This document shows positions 36,370 through 48,187 of a stretch of 64,000 nucleotides of DNA, in pieces. The DNA comes from Homarus americanus. Its lineage: Eukaryota; Arthropoda; Malacostraca; Decapoda; Nephropidae. Numbering within the stretch: position 1 is the first letter of the stretch; every line of letters begins with the position of its first letter. The notes beneath the pieces are model-generated. The model made no database searches. It was not told the DNA's origin and saw nothing but the letters and a program-made list of their open reading frames with translations. The position numbers and the translations under genes were made by a program. The stretch lies in NCBI RefSeq assembly GCF_018991925.1, contig NW_024752010.1:280001-344000 (forward strand), written 5' to 3'.

Positions 36370-36520
36370 TTTATGGTTAGATTAGGTTAAGTTATAGTTA
36401 CGCTCGTTTGGGCTAAGTTACGGTTCCTTTACAGTTGGTTAGATTATACACGTTGCGTTTGGGTGGGTAGGTTACACCATTTTACGTTAGGTTCGGTCAT
36501 GTTACGTTAGGTTAGGTTAG
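36370..36520. repeat. Degenerate GGTTA-type telomere-like array
   Basis: Scattered GTTAGG/GTTACG words end in a clean TTAGGTTAGGTTAGG directly against the SINE end at 36519. Confidence 0.75.
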
Positions 36521-36700
36521 GTCAAGTTGGGGTCTATTAGGACTGGGCCCCATTTGACCAGTCACCTTGAAGTTCAGGTCTTGTCAGCCAGGCCTGGACC
36601 ATCGATCACTGGCCGCAGCCGCCAAGGTGACCCACCATGTAGAATCAAACCTTGGCGCTGAGTGTATCATGGTAGTGCTACTCTTACAAACCTCCTCTCA
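36519..36700 (-). mobile_element. tRNA-derived SINE (minus strand)
   Basis: Read on the minus strand, the element starts with a tRNA-like head. An A-box-like GTAAGAGTAGCACTACC is followed about 30 nt later by a B-box-like GGTTTGATTCT (plus-strand 36641-36651; RNA polymerase III B-box consensus GGTTCGANNCC). A unique body of about 80 bp follows, containing the palindromic GGTCCAGGCCTGG. The end is GTCAAATGGGGCCCAGTCCT followed by AATAGACCCCAACTTGACCT, and this runs straight into AACCT pentamers, a plausible short-repeat tail. The tRNA relationship is inferred from the two boxes and their spacing only. Confidence 0.55.
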
Positions 36701-36748
36701 CCTTGACCTTCTAGAAACGTGATTAGTCAATTGTGGCCTTTTCTCAAT

Positions 36749-36804
36749 ATAACCTAACCTAACCTTACCTAGCCTAACCTAACCTAACCTAACCTAACCT
36801 AACC
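36749..36804. repeat. (AACCT)n array
   Basis: About ten units, on the other side of the SINE from 36370-36520 and in the opposite orientation. Confidence 0.95.
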
Positions 36805-37026
36805 AAGCCCATGAAGAAATTATGTTCCCACAGACCACAACTTAAGCAGACATGACTATTAGACAACTCAACGACGCCATTGTCCTTAAACACAATTAAA
36901 TATGCAACTTTATTCATAAATTCCATCGTATTAAAAGGTGAAATGTCTGTTTGAACGTGGTGAGGCGGTCGGGGATCACCATAGCGTCTGGCCACACTAA
37001 CTGTATTGTATTTTTACTGGTGAATA

Positions 37027-37240
37027 AAAGTTTAGAGCCGTCATCTAGAATTCTACTAAACAATATAAATAAGCTGGGTATAAAGCTTAGAACCTCCATC
37101 TAGAACTCTACTTATCAAACAATATAAATAAGCTGGACGTTAAAGCTTAGTGTTAAAATCTCCATCTAAAATTCTACTAAACAAATTAAATAAGCTGGAT
37201 ATAAAAGCTTAAAGCCTCCGTCGGTAATTCTACAAAGTAC
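37027..37240. repeat. Diverged ~58-bp tandem repeat, ~3.5 copies
   Basis: The unit runs TAAAGCTTAGAACCTCCATC, TAGAATTCTACTAAACAA, TATAAATAAGCTGG. Copies start near 37027, 37081, 37141 and 37203, with 10-20 percent divergence by eye. Confidence 0.85.
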
Positions 37241-37659
37241 ATCATGTAAGTAGTTCATTGTGAAAGGTGTGTTTATTAAATAACTGTGTTGGGATAATTA
37301 CGTCTCTGGTGAAAGTAATAGTGGTGTATACATTTGTACTTTCTCTGAGTAAAAAGTGAAAATATCTCTGTGTCATCCCTGAGAGAAAGTATATAAGGGT
37401 GAAGTTTAGGTAATTTAGGGTTTAATTACCGTATATAACAGGTGAAAGTGATTGGGTTATTAGGGCGTATTTGAGGTAAAGTGAAAGTATCTATCTGTTT
37501 CTCTTCCTTTCTCTCTCTTCTCTTTTCTCTTTCTTTTTCTCTCTCTTCTATCTTTCTTTCTGTCGTCTCTCTCTTTCTCTCATAAAAGAAATCAAGAGGT
37601 AATGGTTAAAATAAAAGAACAAAGGAAAGCGAAAGTGACAGGAATGCCCCTTTAAATAC
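37241..37659. other. Spacer with a CT/TTTC-rich tract
   Basis: 37495-37582 is CT/CTTT-rich. No gene seen. Confidence 0.55.
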
Positions 37660-37738
37660 AGTAAAACAACAACAACAAAAACAACAACATTAAAAAACAA
37701 CAAAACAAAAACATCAACAACAACAACAACAAAACAAC
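37660..37738. repeat. (ACA)n trinucleotide region
   Basis: AACAACAAAAAC-type repeats. Confidence 0.85.
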
Positions 37739-38094
37739 ATACGTAATTAATCTGAGACGAAAAAATTAACAGCAACAGATTTCTTATTAGGGCTAAAAAT
37801 CTGACTCTTGTGGATTTCAAGTCAGATTTATTTTATTTTATTTTTTAAGTATCTTATTCAACTACTGCGACCATATTTAGGGGATTTTTATGATATATTT
37901 TTCGCCTTAATCTGTGGCGAAGGTTACCATTGTATTGTCACCTTTAATTTGTATTGGTAAAAAAATTTATAGTCTCTTGGGAAATCATGGGAAAATATTT
38001 TAGTTTTTTCCCCCAACCTGTTTTTATTTTCTGCAGGGAATGGAACTCTTGGTGGTGTTTTTATTTCTTGTTTTTTTTATTATCATCATCATTA

Positions 38095-38190
<96 letters not shown>

Positions 38191-38284
38191 TCTCACCTTC
38201 CTTCCTTCCCTTAATCAACTTATAGCCCACTTCCTTCATTCCTTCCTTCCTTCCTACCTTCCTTCCCTTAATCAACTTATCGTC
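38095..38284. repeat. (CT)n plus CCTT repeats with a ~60-bp duplication
   Basis: CT at 38095-38187. Then CCTTCCTTCCCTTAATCAAC followed by TTAT occurs twice (ends at about 38223 and 38280). Confidence 0.95.
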
Positions 38285-38586
38285 CATTTACCTAACCTCC
38301 TCCTTCATTATTGTCTTCATTGTCCATCTCTTCGTTGATCTGTTCCTAATGTTCCCTCTTACGTTCTCCCATTCCCGCCATCATCACTCTCCTTCGCCTC
38401 GTTCATCTTCATCAAATATTCATCTACCCACTGTTGATTATTTTTTTCTTCTTCCACATTTTCTTTCCTCTCCTTTTTTCTCTATCCTAATTCGTTGTCT
38501 AATTTGGGTTTCTTTTTTTTTAGTATTTTGTTTTTGTTTTGTGTTTCGTTTTTCTTATTTATTTGTGTTTTCTTGTGTGTTTTTGA

Positions 38587-38588
<2 letters not shown>

Positions 38589-38653
<65 letters not shown>
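38589..38653. repeat. (CT)n microsatellite
   Basis: A pure CT run of about 32 units; last of the same-strand CT series. Confidence 0.95.
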
Positions 38654-38656
<3 letters not shown>

Positions 38657-39197
38657 CGCTTTCTTGTTCTTTCGCTTTTCTCTTTCTCTTTGCGTCTTCT
38701 TTCCTTCATCTTTACATCCTCTTTGCTTTATTTTTGCGTCCGCTTTGCTTCATCTTTGCTTCACGCCAGCTGCATCCTTCCGTGTTTCACTTCTCTCTTA
38801 CTCTGCAAATCAGGTTACTGTGAATCTTTCCAGGTATTCTGTTTTATGTTATATTCAGTGGCGTGGAGTTCCTCGCCTTTCAAGCAAGTTGGTTCCGTAT
38901 TTTCAGTATTTGGACTTGCCTGTTCAGTATGTTGGCGAGTTTGTGTTTTCCTATATTGGTGTGTTTGTCTCTCCTGTGTTGGGGCGCTTGCTTGTGTTCC
39001 ATGTAGCCTGCATTTCCTATATTCAGTGCGTCTCTCATGTTGCCTGCATAATTTCTCATCTGCCATGTTGTCTGCATAGTGTGCCGTGCTTGCTTTAACC
39101 CTCTATCTCATGTTGCCTGCATGTAACTACTTCCTTGAACAGCGTCCCCAAGACAACAAGGAAAATTTCTTCCAGGGAGATAAAATAAGGAGGGTCA
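38654..39197. other. Spacer with GCTTCATCTTTGC and TTGCCTGCAT word repeats
   Basis: CTTTGCTTCATCTTTG near 38740 and CATGTTGCCTGCAT three times at 39000-39125. The large frames here (194-249 codons) start in CT repeats, have no conserved motif and are not called. Confidence 0.5.
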
Positions 39198-39375
39198 GGT
39201 GTTGTTGTTGTGAAGGTGGTGGTGGTGATGGTGTTGTGATGGTCTTGTTGTGAAGGTGGTGGTGGTGGTGATGGTGTTGTGGTGTTGTTGTGAAGGTGGT
39301 GGTGGTGGTGATGGTGTTGTGGTGGTAGTGTGTTCGTGGTAGTGTTGTGATGGTCTTGTTGTTGTGTTGGTGGAA
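39198..39375. repeat. (GGT/GTT) minisatellite
   Basis: Units of GTTGTTGTGAAGGTGGTGG and GATGGTGTTGTG, about 45-50 bp, three to four copies. Confidence 0.85.
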
Positions 39376-39465
39376 GTGGTGATAATTTTGTGGTAGTAGT
39401 TGGGGGGTGTGACGGTGGCAGTGAGAGTGTCGGGAGGTGGTGTCGGTAGTGGTAAGTGTGGCTGG

Positions 39466-39512
39466 TAGGGTGGGTGGGTGGGTTGGGTGGGTGGGTGGGT
39501 GGGTTGGAGTGG
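39466..39512. repeat. (GGGT)n tetranucleotide
   Basis: About ten units with two GGTT interruptions; G-quadruplex-capable. Confidence 0.9.
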
Positions 39513-39704
39513 GTGGTAAGGAGTGGGCGGCTGCTGGTGTAATTTCGCTAATGTGTCTTCCTACGAGCTGAGGTTGTGTCGGGGTGCGGCCTTTAACACC
39601 TCAGCTTCGGGTCCTTCATGAAAGACCTTTATCCCGAGTGTGAATTTCTTCCTGACATCCGCTGGGACTCTGGCTTCCTCCTTCGACCTTTTTTAATTAT
39701 ATGT
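39513..39704. other. Unique CpG-containing spacer
   Basis: Contains a 9-bp inverted pair AGCTGAGGT/ACCTCAGCT at about 39568 and 39595. No gene recognised. Confidence 0.5.
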
Positions 39705-40010
39705 TGATGTTGGGGGTGTTGGGGGAGGTGGGGGTAGTGGGGGGGTGTTAGGTGTGGTGGGAGTAGTAGAAGTGTTAGGTGTGTGTTGGGGGTGGTGGGG
39801 GGTGTTAGGTGTGTGGTGGGGGTGGTGTGGGGGTGTTGGGTGTGTGGTGGGAGTGGTGTGGGGTGTTGGGTGGTGGGGTAGTGTGGGGGTGTTGGGTGTG
39901 TGGTGGGGTAGTGTGGGGGGTGTTGGGTGTGTGGTGGGGAGTAGTGTGGGGGGGTGTGGGTGTGTGGTGGGGGTAGTGGGAATTGGGGTGTGTGTGTGTG
40001 TGTGTGTGTT
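39705..40010. repeat. G-rich minisatellite (GTGTTGGGTGTGTGGTGGGG)n
   Basis: About ten copies of a 25-35 bp unit rich in GGGG runs, ending in a GT run (39988-40010). The minus-strand Thr/Pro/His frames are artefacts. Confidence 0.9.
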
Positions 40011-40199
40011 GGTGCAGAGGAAGCAAGAGGACATCTTCAAGCTCCCCCCCCGAGGTGTAGCTAAAACAAAGAGGTGTTTGTTTAAAGACGGTATACTTAT
40101 AGGTTAGTCTTGCTTCTGGTAACCAATATTTCTCACATCATCTACTTGTTGTTAAGTGTTGGTGTCTACTGGTGGATGCCCGGACAAAAACTCACCGGA

Positions 40200-40395
40200 T
40201 CTGAAGTTAGGTTTAGTTAGTATTAGCGTTAGGTTAAGTAGCCAACCTAATGAAATCTAATACTGACCTAGCCTAACCCAACGCTAAGTTAACCTATGCT
40301 AACCCAACCTAACCTAACGTGGCAAACTAGTCTAATCAACGCCTTAACCTACCTAACCTAACCTAACTAACCTAACCTACCCTAACCTAACCTTA
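40200..40395. repeat. Telomere-like array that flips orientation
   Basis: The left part reads GTTAGG/GGTTTAG. From about 40240 it reads AACCTAA/CCTAACC. TTAGCGTTAGGTT (about 40223) and AACCCAACGCTAA (about 40275) form an inverted pair with one mismatch. Confidence 0.75.
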
Positions 40396-40914
40396 TAGTA
40401 GTGGAGGTCGTGTACTGTATCATGGTAGGAGGGACGTGGAGTAAAGTGTACTTAAGGTGCGTTTGGGTCATGCCAGGTCACGTCTTTTCACCATGATTGA
40501 ACCTCTCTCAGGCCGGCCAGGGGAGGGGGAGGTGAGGGGCATGGAGAGGTAGGTAAGGAAGGGGGAGGGGGAGGCAAGGAAAGGTGGTGAGGGAGATAGT
40601 GAAGCGTAGAGAAAGAGGAGAGAGGTTGATGTGGGAAGGAGGATGGAATGGAACCTTATAGTAGTGGAGGTCGTGTACTGTATCATGGTAGGAGGGACGT
40701 GGAGTAAAGTGTACTTAAGGTGCGTTTGGGTCATGCCAGGTCACGTCTTTTCACCATGATTGAACCTCTCTCAGGCCGGCCAGGGGAGGGGGAGGTGAGG
40801 GGCATGGAGAGGTAGGTAAGGAAGGGGGAGGGGGAGGCAAGGAAAGGTGGTGAGGGAGATAGTGAAGCGTAGAGAAAGAGGAGAGAGGTTGATGTGGGAA
40901 GGAGGATGGAATGG
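40389..40914. repeat. Exact 263-bp tandem duplication
   Basis: Copy one spans 40389-40651 and copy two 40652-40914. I found no difference in a base-by-base reading. Each copy has a unique left half (AACCTTATAGTAGTGGAGGT...) and a purine-rich right half. It is either a very recent duplication or an assembly duplicate. The 88-193 codon minus frames over it are Ser/Pro artefacts and simply repeat. Confidence 0.95.
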
Positions 40915-41255
40915 AGGAGAAGATGAGGAAGGGATTGAGTAAAAGGGAAATAAGAAGTAGGAGGTAAGGAAGGGGTAGCAAGGAAGAGGGGAGGTAAGGA
41001 AGGGGAAATAAAGAGGAGGAAAGTAAAGAGGGAGATATAAGGAAGGGGAGGTAATGAATAGGGGAGGTAAAGAGGGGAATAAGGAATAGGGGAAACAAAT
41101 GAAAGTGAGAAAGGGGAAAATAAAGAAGGGAGAGAGAAAAGAAGAGACAAGAAGCGGTGAGGATAGCAAAGAAGAAGACGAAGACGATAAGGAAGAGAGA
41201 GAAGGGGGAAGATAGAGTGAAGGGTGTGGGGAGGAGGAGGAGGAGGAGGGGGCCA
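40915..41255. repeat. Polypurine tract
   Basis: GGGA, GGAGG and GAAGG words on plus with few pyrimidines, continuous with the purine half of the preceding duplication. Confidence 0.85.
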
Positions 41256-42819
<1,564 letters not shown>

Positions 42820-42954
42820 TACATCACCAGAGGGGGTAAATAATTACTTTGGTTTGGATGAATTAATCTAGAATTTTCACCTAATTTAGTTTACAAAATT
42901 ATATACTGTATGTAATTTCTTTTGGCAGTGTTGATTAGTGTTGTGTGCTTGTAT

Positions 42955-43258
42955 GTACGTTTGTGTGTGTGTGTTTGTGTGTACGATATTCTATGTGTGT
43001 ATATTTGTGTTTATGTACGTTTGTGTGTGTTTTTCAATGTGTGTGTGTGAGAGAGAGAGAGAGAGTCCAAAACAGAGGGAGAAAGAAAGAATGTAAAGAA
43101 AGGAGATGGAACGAAAACGAGGAGAAGGAAAAAAGAAAGACAAAAGGAAACGAATGAGAACAAAAGAGAGATAAAAGAGAGAGAAAAAAGAGGGAGAGGC
43201 AGAAAAAGAAAGAGTAAGACTAAAGAGAGAGAAAGAGACAGAGTGAGAACAAAACCTC
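42955..43258. repeat. GT-rich then purine-rich tract
   Basis: 42955-43048 is GT/GTTT. 43049-43258 is GA, GAAA and GGAG purine sequence. Confidence 0.85.
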
Positions 43259-43274
43259 CACCCAATACCTACCT

Positions 43275-43500
43275 TTTTGATGGTGGTAGTGGTGGTAGGT
43301 GGTGATGGTGGTTGTAGTGGTAGTGGTGGTAGTGGTGGTAGTGGTGGTGGTGGTGGTGAGGCAGTGGTGTGGTGGTGAGGTGAGGTGAGGTGGTGAGGGT
43401 AATTGGTGGTGGTGGTGGTGGTGGTAGTGTGGTGGTGGTGGTGGTAGTGGTGGTGGTGGTGGTGGTAGTGGTGGTAGTGGTGGTAGTGGTGGGTGATAGT
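43275..43500. repeat. (GGT)n trinucleotide array
   Basis: GGTGGTAGT and GGTGAGGT variants. The looser GGTGGTTGTAGT pattern continues to about 43640. An AGT run lies at 43674-43712. Confidence 0.9.
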
Positions 43501-43968
43501 AGTAGGTGGTTGTTGTCCCTGTCGTCAGGGTGTTGGTGGCAATGACGAATGGTAGTTGTGTTGGGTGGTTGTAGTTAATGGTGGGTGGTAGTTGTGGTAG
43601 GTGGTAATTATGGGTAGTCGTGTTAGTCGTCATTGTCAGGATACTGGTTGTAATGGTAGATAATATAATGCTGATAGTAGTAGTAGTAGTGATAGTAGTA
43701 GTAGTAGTGATAATGTTTGTCGTAAAATAGCACAGCTCACTCTCTCACCAGATTGCATCCTTCTGAGAATTTTTGGGATGTGTGGGCGTCTTTGTGGATG
43801 GGAGTGTGATGGTGTGTGCAGTATAAGTGCTAACCCTCGCCGCTACACTTAGGCCAAACAATACTGAGATGCCAATATTGATTACAGGCGATAATTGCGT
43901 TTTGCATACTACAAGCGGATTCACCAAGCTATCTATTGTACTGAACGATACCTGTTGTGTACCATCAC

Positions 43969-44190
43969 CTGAGAGAGAGAGAGAGAGAGAGAGAGACAAT
44001 GAGGGAGACAAGGAGAGAGAGAGATGAAGGGAGAGAGAAGGAGACGGTGAGAAAGAGAAAGAGAATGGGGTGACAGTGAGAGAGAGACAACGAGGGAAAA
44101 GGGGAAAGAAAGAGAGAGATGAAGTAAGGGATACACAAGTGAGAAATAGAATGAGGGAGACAATGGGAAAGAGACAGAGATAAACAGAGA
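43969..44190. repeat. Purine-rich (GA)n tract
   Basis: GAGA runs with GGGAGAC and GAAAGAG words. Confidence 0.85.
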
Positions 44191-44364
44191 GATAATTGTC
44201 AGGTAGGGTTATATCACCTTCTGGTACCTTTAATTACAGTCATTACTCTTCTCTAATTGTTTGTATTACATCATATACCCTTATGTTTATTTGTCATCGT
44301 CTTTATCTTTAACGTCTCGGCTCATATAAAGATTGCATTCCTAGCCCCTGTGTTGAAGGAATTT

Positions 44365-44440
44365 GGGTTAGGTTTGGTTAGGTTAGGCTAGGTTAGGGTA
44401 GGTTAGGTTAGGTTAGGTTAGGTTAGGTAAGGTTAGGTAC
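44365..44440. repeat. Telomere-like (GGTTA)n array
   Basis: About 14 units with GGCTA and GGGTA variants; a TA run follows at 44477-44498. Confidence 0.9.
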
Positions 44441-44734
44441 TAGAAGCAAAATAATATATCTTGCTATTCCCTCCAAATTAATATATATATATATATACTC
44501 AACTTGTATCAAACTCCATCATATACTGGTAATAATTTATATCATAAAGTTCTTTTAAATTCAGGTTGAGTAAATAAAACTATGCAATTACTTAACTTGT
44601 ATTAAACTCAAAATCAATTGCTTCTTAGATATTTACTCAAATTCTCGGGAAAGACTTGATACAGTTATATTTCTTAATATTAGTGGAGTCGCCTAATTAA
44701 TTTCTTTCTCTTAACGCTCTCGATCTAAATTACT

Positions 44735-44736
<2 letters not shown>

Positions 44737-44781
<45 letters not shown>
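44737..44781. repeat. (GT)n microsatellite
   Basis: About 22 pure units. Confidence 0.95.
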
Positions 44782-44783
<2 letters not shown>

Positions 44784-44952
44784 TTGCATGTGTTTGCATG
44801 CATGTGAGAAAAATAATAAAATAAAAAATCTAAACTTTCCTCATTTAGAATTTCCTCCAAAATACAAAATTCTTAACAAAAACTACACAAAAAAAATAAT
44901 AAAACTTCCACCAATATTCCTCAGGAGGTAGAACTATCCTACGTCACATCAG

Positions 44953-44955
<3 letters not shown>

Positions 44956-45016
<61 letters not shown>
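44956..45016. repeat. (CA)n, left flank of the retrotransposon
   Basis: About 30 CA units with one CATA. It ends exactly where the retroelement sequence begins. Confidence 0.97.
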
Positions 45017-45018
<2 letters not shown>

Positions 45019-45902
45019 CGTTGCACGCTTCCGAGGGGCTGTTCCACCTTTCAGTCACTCACCTGTGGCGTCCCCTGGGCACCAAGATGGGACCACTCTG
45101 CTTCCTTATGCTCATCAATGATGCCCTAAGAGAAGCCCCTGCTCGCTGGAAATATGTCGACGACTCTACCATTGGGATCAGCGTCAACAATTCCGCTCCC
45201 AACTATACCGCCCTCCAGGATTTATTGAACAGTCTCCAAAACTGGGCCACCAACAACCATGTCACCATCAACCATACCAAGACAATGGTTATGCACATCA
45301 ACCTCTCCTCCGACATTGTCCCACCTCCTTCCATTACCCTAGGTCCGAACACACTCCAGGCTGTAGATTCCACGAAGCTCCTCGGCGTCACCATAGACAA
45401 CAAACTAAATTGGAAACCACACGTCAGTGAAGTTGTCAAATCCTCCAGTTTCCGTCTCCACCTCCTCCGCCGACTCAAGTCCCTCGGAGTTCCTGCACCC
45501 GAGCTCCTGTGTGCTTCATACGATTCATACCCTAAGCTCAACGTATGCCTCCCCCACCTGGTCTTCTCCTCCCTAAATGCCACACAACGTAAACACCTAG
45601 AAAAGTGCAAAAGAGGGCATGCAAGATTATTCTTCCCTTCCTACTCCACACATATCAAGTTAGAAGCGCTCAACACACTGACCCTTTCTGACTTTCACTG
45701 ACCACTCACGACCTCATCTGCAAATTTGTAAAGAAGCTTTCTACACCATCCTCCGACACCGGCCCCTATTACCACCTGAGATCCTGTCCGGAGAACAACT
45801 GTCATTCGACACCACAACCGCATCCAGCCCATACGCGCACGAACTGATCGCTATAAGAACAGCCCAGTCCCAACCATTGTAAAAATTATCAATAACATGT
45901 AA
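45017..45902 (+). pseudogene. Reverse transcriptase C-terminal half (non-LTR), frameshifted
   Basis: The element's polymerase would copy its RNA into DNA at the target nick. Residues in order: a damaged Gly-Val-Pro turn (45064-45080), where the frame shifts before G-T-K-M-G-P-L-C-F; the catalytic Y-V-D-D box at 45153-45164; an L-L-G-V-T-I-D thumb motif near 45378; and the segment L-N-A-T-Q-R-K-H-L-E-K-C-K-R-G near 45570. The main open frame is 45021-45701 (226 codons, no real ATG). A stop at 45699 is followed by short-frame slippage. The original frame is recognisable again at about 45795-45899 (R-T-D-R-Y-K-N-S-P-V-P-T-I-V) and ends in TAA at 45900-45902. At least two indels and several stops make it inactive. 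The fingers part of the RT, the endonuclease and ORF1 are missing. Confidence 0.85.
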
Positions 45903-46097
45903 TAAATCAGTGTATTCACTCCCAGTAAACACTGCTCCCTACACTGTCACTATGTTGAAATGAACTGTATTTTGAGCTGATCCCCATCTAAGTTACTATA
46001 TGTCTTATTTGTGTCACTTATGTCACTTGTATACTATTTGTAATTCGTAACCCATTCCCCAAATATAATTGTATATTTTCAGCTTCTGGCTGCCAAG

Positions 46098-46099
<2 letters not shown>
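45017..46099 (+). mobile_element. 5'-truncated non-LTR retrotransposon inserted in (CA)n
   Basis: A 1,083-bp insert made of the 3' half of a LINE-type element. It has a reverse transcriptase remnant, a coding end at 45902, an AATAAA at 45901-45906 overlapping the stop, and about 200 bp of 3' UTR ending CTTCTGGCTGCCAAGCT. The same-orientation CA repeat lies on both sides, 44956-45016 and 46100-46150. This fits insertion into one CA array, or a CA-type 3' tail at a CA-rich target. It is 5' truncated, as is usual for target-primed reverse transcription. The exact clade cannot be fixed by eye. Confidence 0.85.

Positions 46100-46150
<51 letters not shown>
46100..46150. repeat. (CA)n, right flank of the retrotransposon
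   Basis: About 25 pure CA units directly after the element's 3' UTR. Confidence 0.97.
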
Positions 46151-46152
<2 letters not shown>

Positions 46153-46560
46153 TCAACATCACTTATGACAACAATCCAACATTCACAGCAGCGTCTTGTT
46201 TAAGAAAGTCTAATTAAAAACAAAAAGGCTAATTAACAACACTAATAGATGTTATTTGTATTTAATGAAGTCTATTAAAATATTCAGTGACGGGAATAAT
46301 TTCACTGTTAAAATACATCGGGTTTGTTGAATTCTGGACAGCCATCAGCTAAAACTGTCATGTAAAACTGCTATGTATATTTACCCGTAATTAACAATGC
46401 ATAGAAATAACACGGACAAATATACGCCATTATAAGCTAAAAGATTTTTTTTAACACACATTTTTCATTTCACTTTGTTATAAAAAAAGATTCAGCACTT
46501 TAAACACTATGAGTTGACGTCATCAGCTCGCTGTGTTCTGGTATGTTCCATGTGGGTACT

Positions 46561-46564
<4 letters not shown>
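46151..46564. other. AT-rich spacer
   Basis: Unique. A perfect TGACGTCA octamer lies at 46515-46522. No gene seen. Confidence 0.55.

Positions 46565-46612
<48 letters not shown>
46565..46612. repeat. (GT)n microsatellite
   Basis: About 24 pure units. Confidence 0.95.
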
Positions 46613-46614
<2 letters not shown>

Positions 46615-46680
46615 GTAAATAGGAATAAATCAACAATTAATCATAATGAATATTTTGTCCATGAACTAGAATAAAAAACT

Positions 46681-46683
46681 AAA

Positions 46684-46730
<47 letters not shown>

Positions 46731-46756
46731 CATATATATATATATATATATATAAA
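46681..46756. repeat. Poly-A followed by (AT)n
   Basis: About 20 A then AT repeats split by one ACAT. It could be the poly-A end of a lost retrocopy, but no body is visible upstream. Confidence 0.9.
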
Positions 46757-47270
46757 TAACCTTCTATCAACAGCTGAGGCGTCTGGATACTTAACAAAAA
46801 CAACAACAACAACAAGAGCATCAGCATCATATCATCAACAACAACAACCATATCAGACATACAGACAAATACAGACATAAAAAAGGTGAATTACAATACA
46901 GCATAGAGCTTTAAGAGACAGCATAAGAGAGAAACAGCAGATACATCACTGACACAGAGGAACGAGAGACTGGGAGACTTGTATCTCCTCTTGTCTGTAT
47001 GTAGTCAGTAAATCCCTATCTTCTTTTATTCCCCCAGACAGCTCCTCAGCCTGTGTTCACCGCCAGCCATTATTGGAGGTACTGCACCCACCCACCCATC
47101 CACACTCCACCACTTTCTTAGCGAGTCTACGGACTTGGCGCACCCTCATTCAACTAATTATTGTATTGTGTTTTTTCTCTATTTTCTTTAATTTTTTTTT
47201 GTTTTTATTATTTTTGCTTTTTTTTCCAGATGTTACTGTTTTTTTTATCTTTATATGAAATGGGTTTTAG

Positions 47271-47400
47271 TCCTAATGGTTGGGTTAGGATGGAATCTCT
47301 TAGTATTGGGGTCCATTTAGGATTTAAGCCTAGTTCTAATGGGTTCTAATCCTAATGGTTGGGTTAGGATGGGATCTCTTAGTATTGGGGTCCATTTAAT
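47271..47400 (+). repeat. 79-bp tandem duplication carrying a SINE-end-like block
   Basis: CCTAATGGTTGGGTTAGGAT followed by G-A/G-ATCTCTTAGTATTGGGGTCCATTTA occurs at 47272 and 47351, 79 bp apart. TTAGTATTGGGGTCCATTTAGG resembles the GGGGTCTATTAGG vocabulary of the dispersed block. Confidence 0.8.
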
Positions 47401-48187
47401 TTTAACTGCTGACTTATATTTCATTCTGTTTTTTGTTTATTTTTTGGTCGTATTTTTGTTATTCTATCCTGGGTTAGAGGCGAAGGTCAGTGACTCCGCA
47501 TTGCTATTTCTTGCTATTTTTTGTCTAGCCTGAGTTTAACCCTAATATTTATGCTAGAAACAAATTAACTTGGGTAAGAAAAAGGTGTTATTTGATTAGT
47601 TATTTTACTTTTTTAGATGTAAATTAATAATGTAAAGTAAAACATCTCTAATCCGTATTGGTTTAGCCATAGATGTGTACGGATAACTGAAATATCCGGA
47701 TTTAAGCAAAAAATTATGAAAATCATGCTTTATTTACAGGAATATCATAGAATACATGTTAGTAGATTTATTAAAGATGGCACATAAAAAAGTTATAAAA
47801 CATACAACATTAACTAAGACGAGAGAGATCAGAAATAGCACCCAGGGAATTAATTATACCCCTCTGTATATAAATTGAAGAACTTAAAAATGGGATAAAG
47901 GAGAAAATGTGAAAATATTCATCTGCATATAATTTGAAAAATCCTCAAAATAGTGCACACGAGAGAGAGAGAGAGGAGGGGGGGGGAGACTCCATCCATT
48001 TATGCACAAGACTAAAGAGAAAAAAAATCATATTAATACTTCATCACTATACTAACCAGATTCATTAATGCATAAAGTGATGGATTGTTGACTGTTTAAG
48101 GAGGCTCAGTCCTTAATGGGCCCCTAATCCTAATCAACTCTACTAAGCCCCAGTCTTGATGGATGCCAGTGGATAATATTTTAATTT
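47401..48187. other. AT-rich spacer with a possible transposon end
   Basis: 47642-47708 contains CTCTAATCCGTATTGG and ACGGATAACTGAAATATCCGGATT, reminiscent of Tigger-type ends. A GA/GGG patch lies at 47961-47988. 48110-48160 carries reverse-oriented TAATGGGCCCCTAATCC words related to the dispersed block. Confidence 0.4.

Noticed and set aside
38349..39098. 249-codon frame
   Set aside because: It starts in pyrimidine sequence, crosses a CT array and shows no conserved pattern.
46681..46756. Poly-A plus AT run as the end of a processed retrocopy
   Set aside because: No coding or SINE body upstream and no target-site duplication seen.
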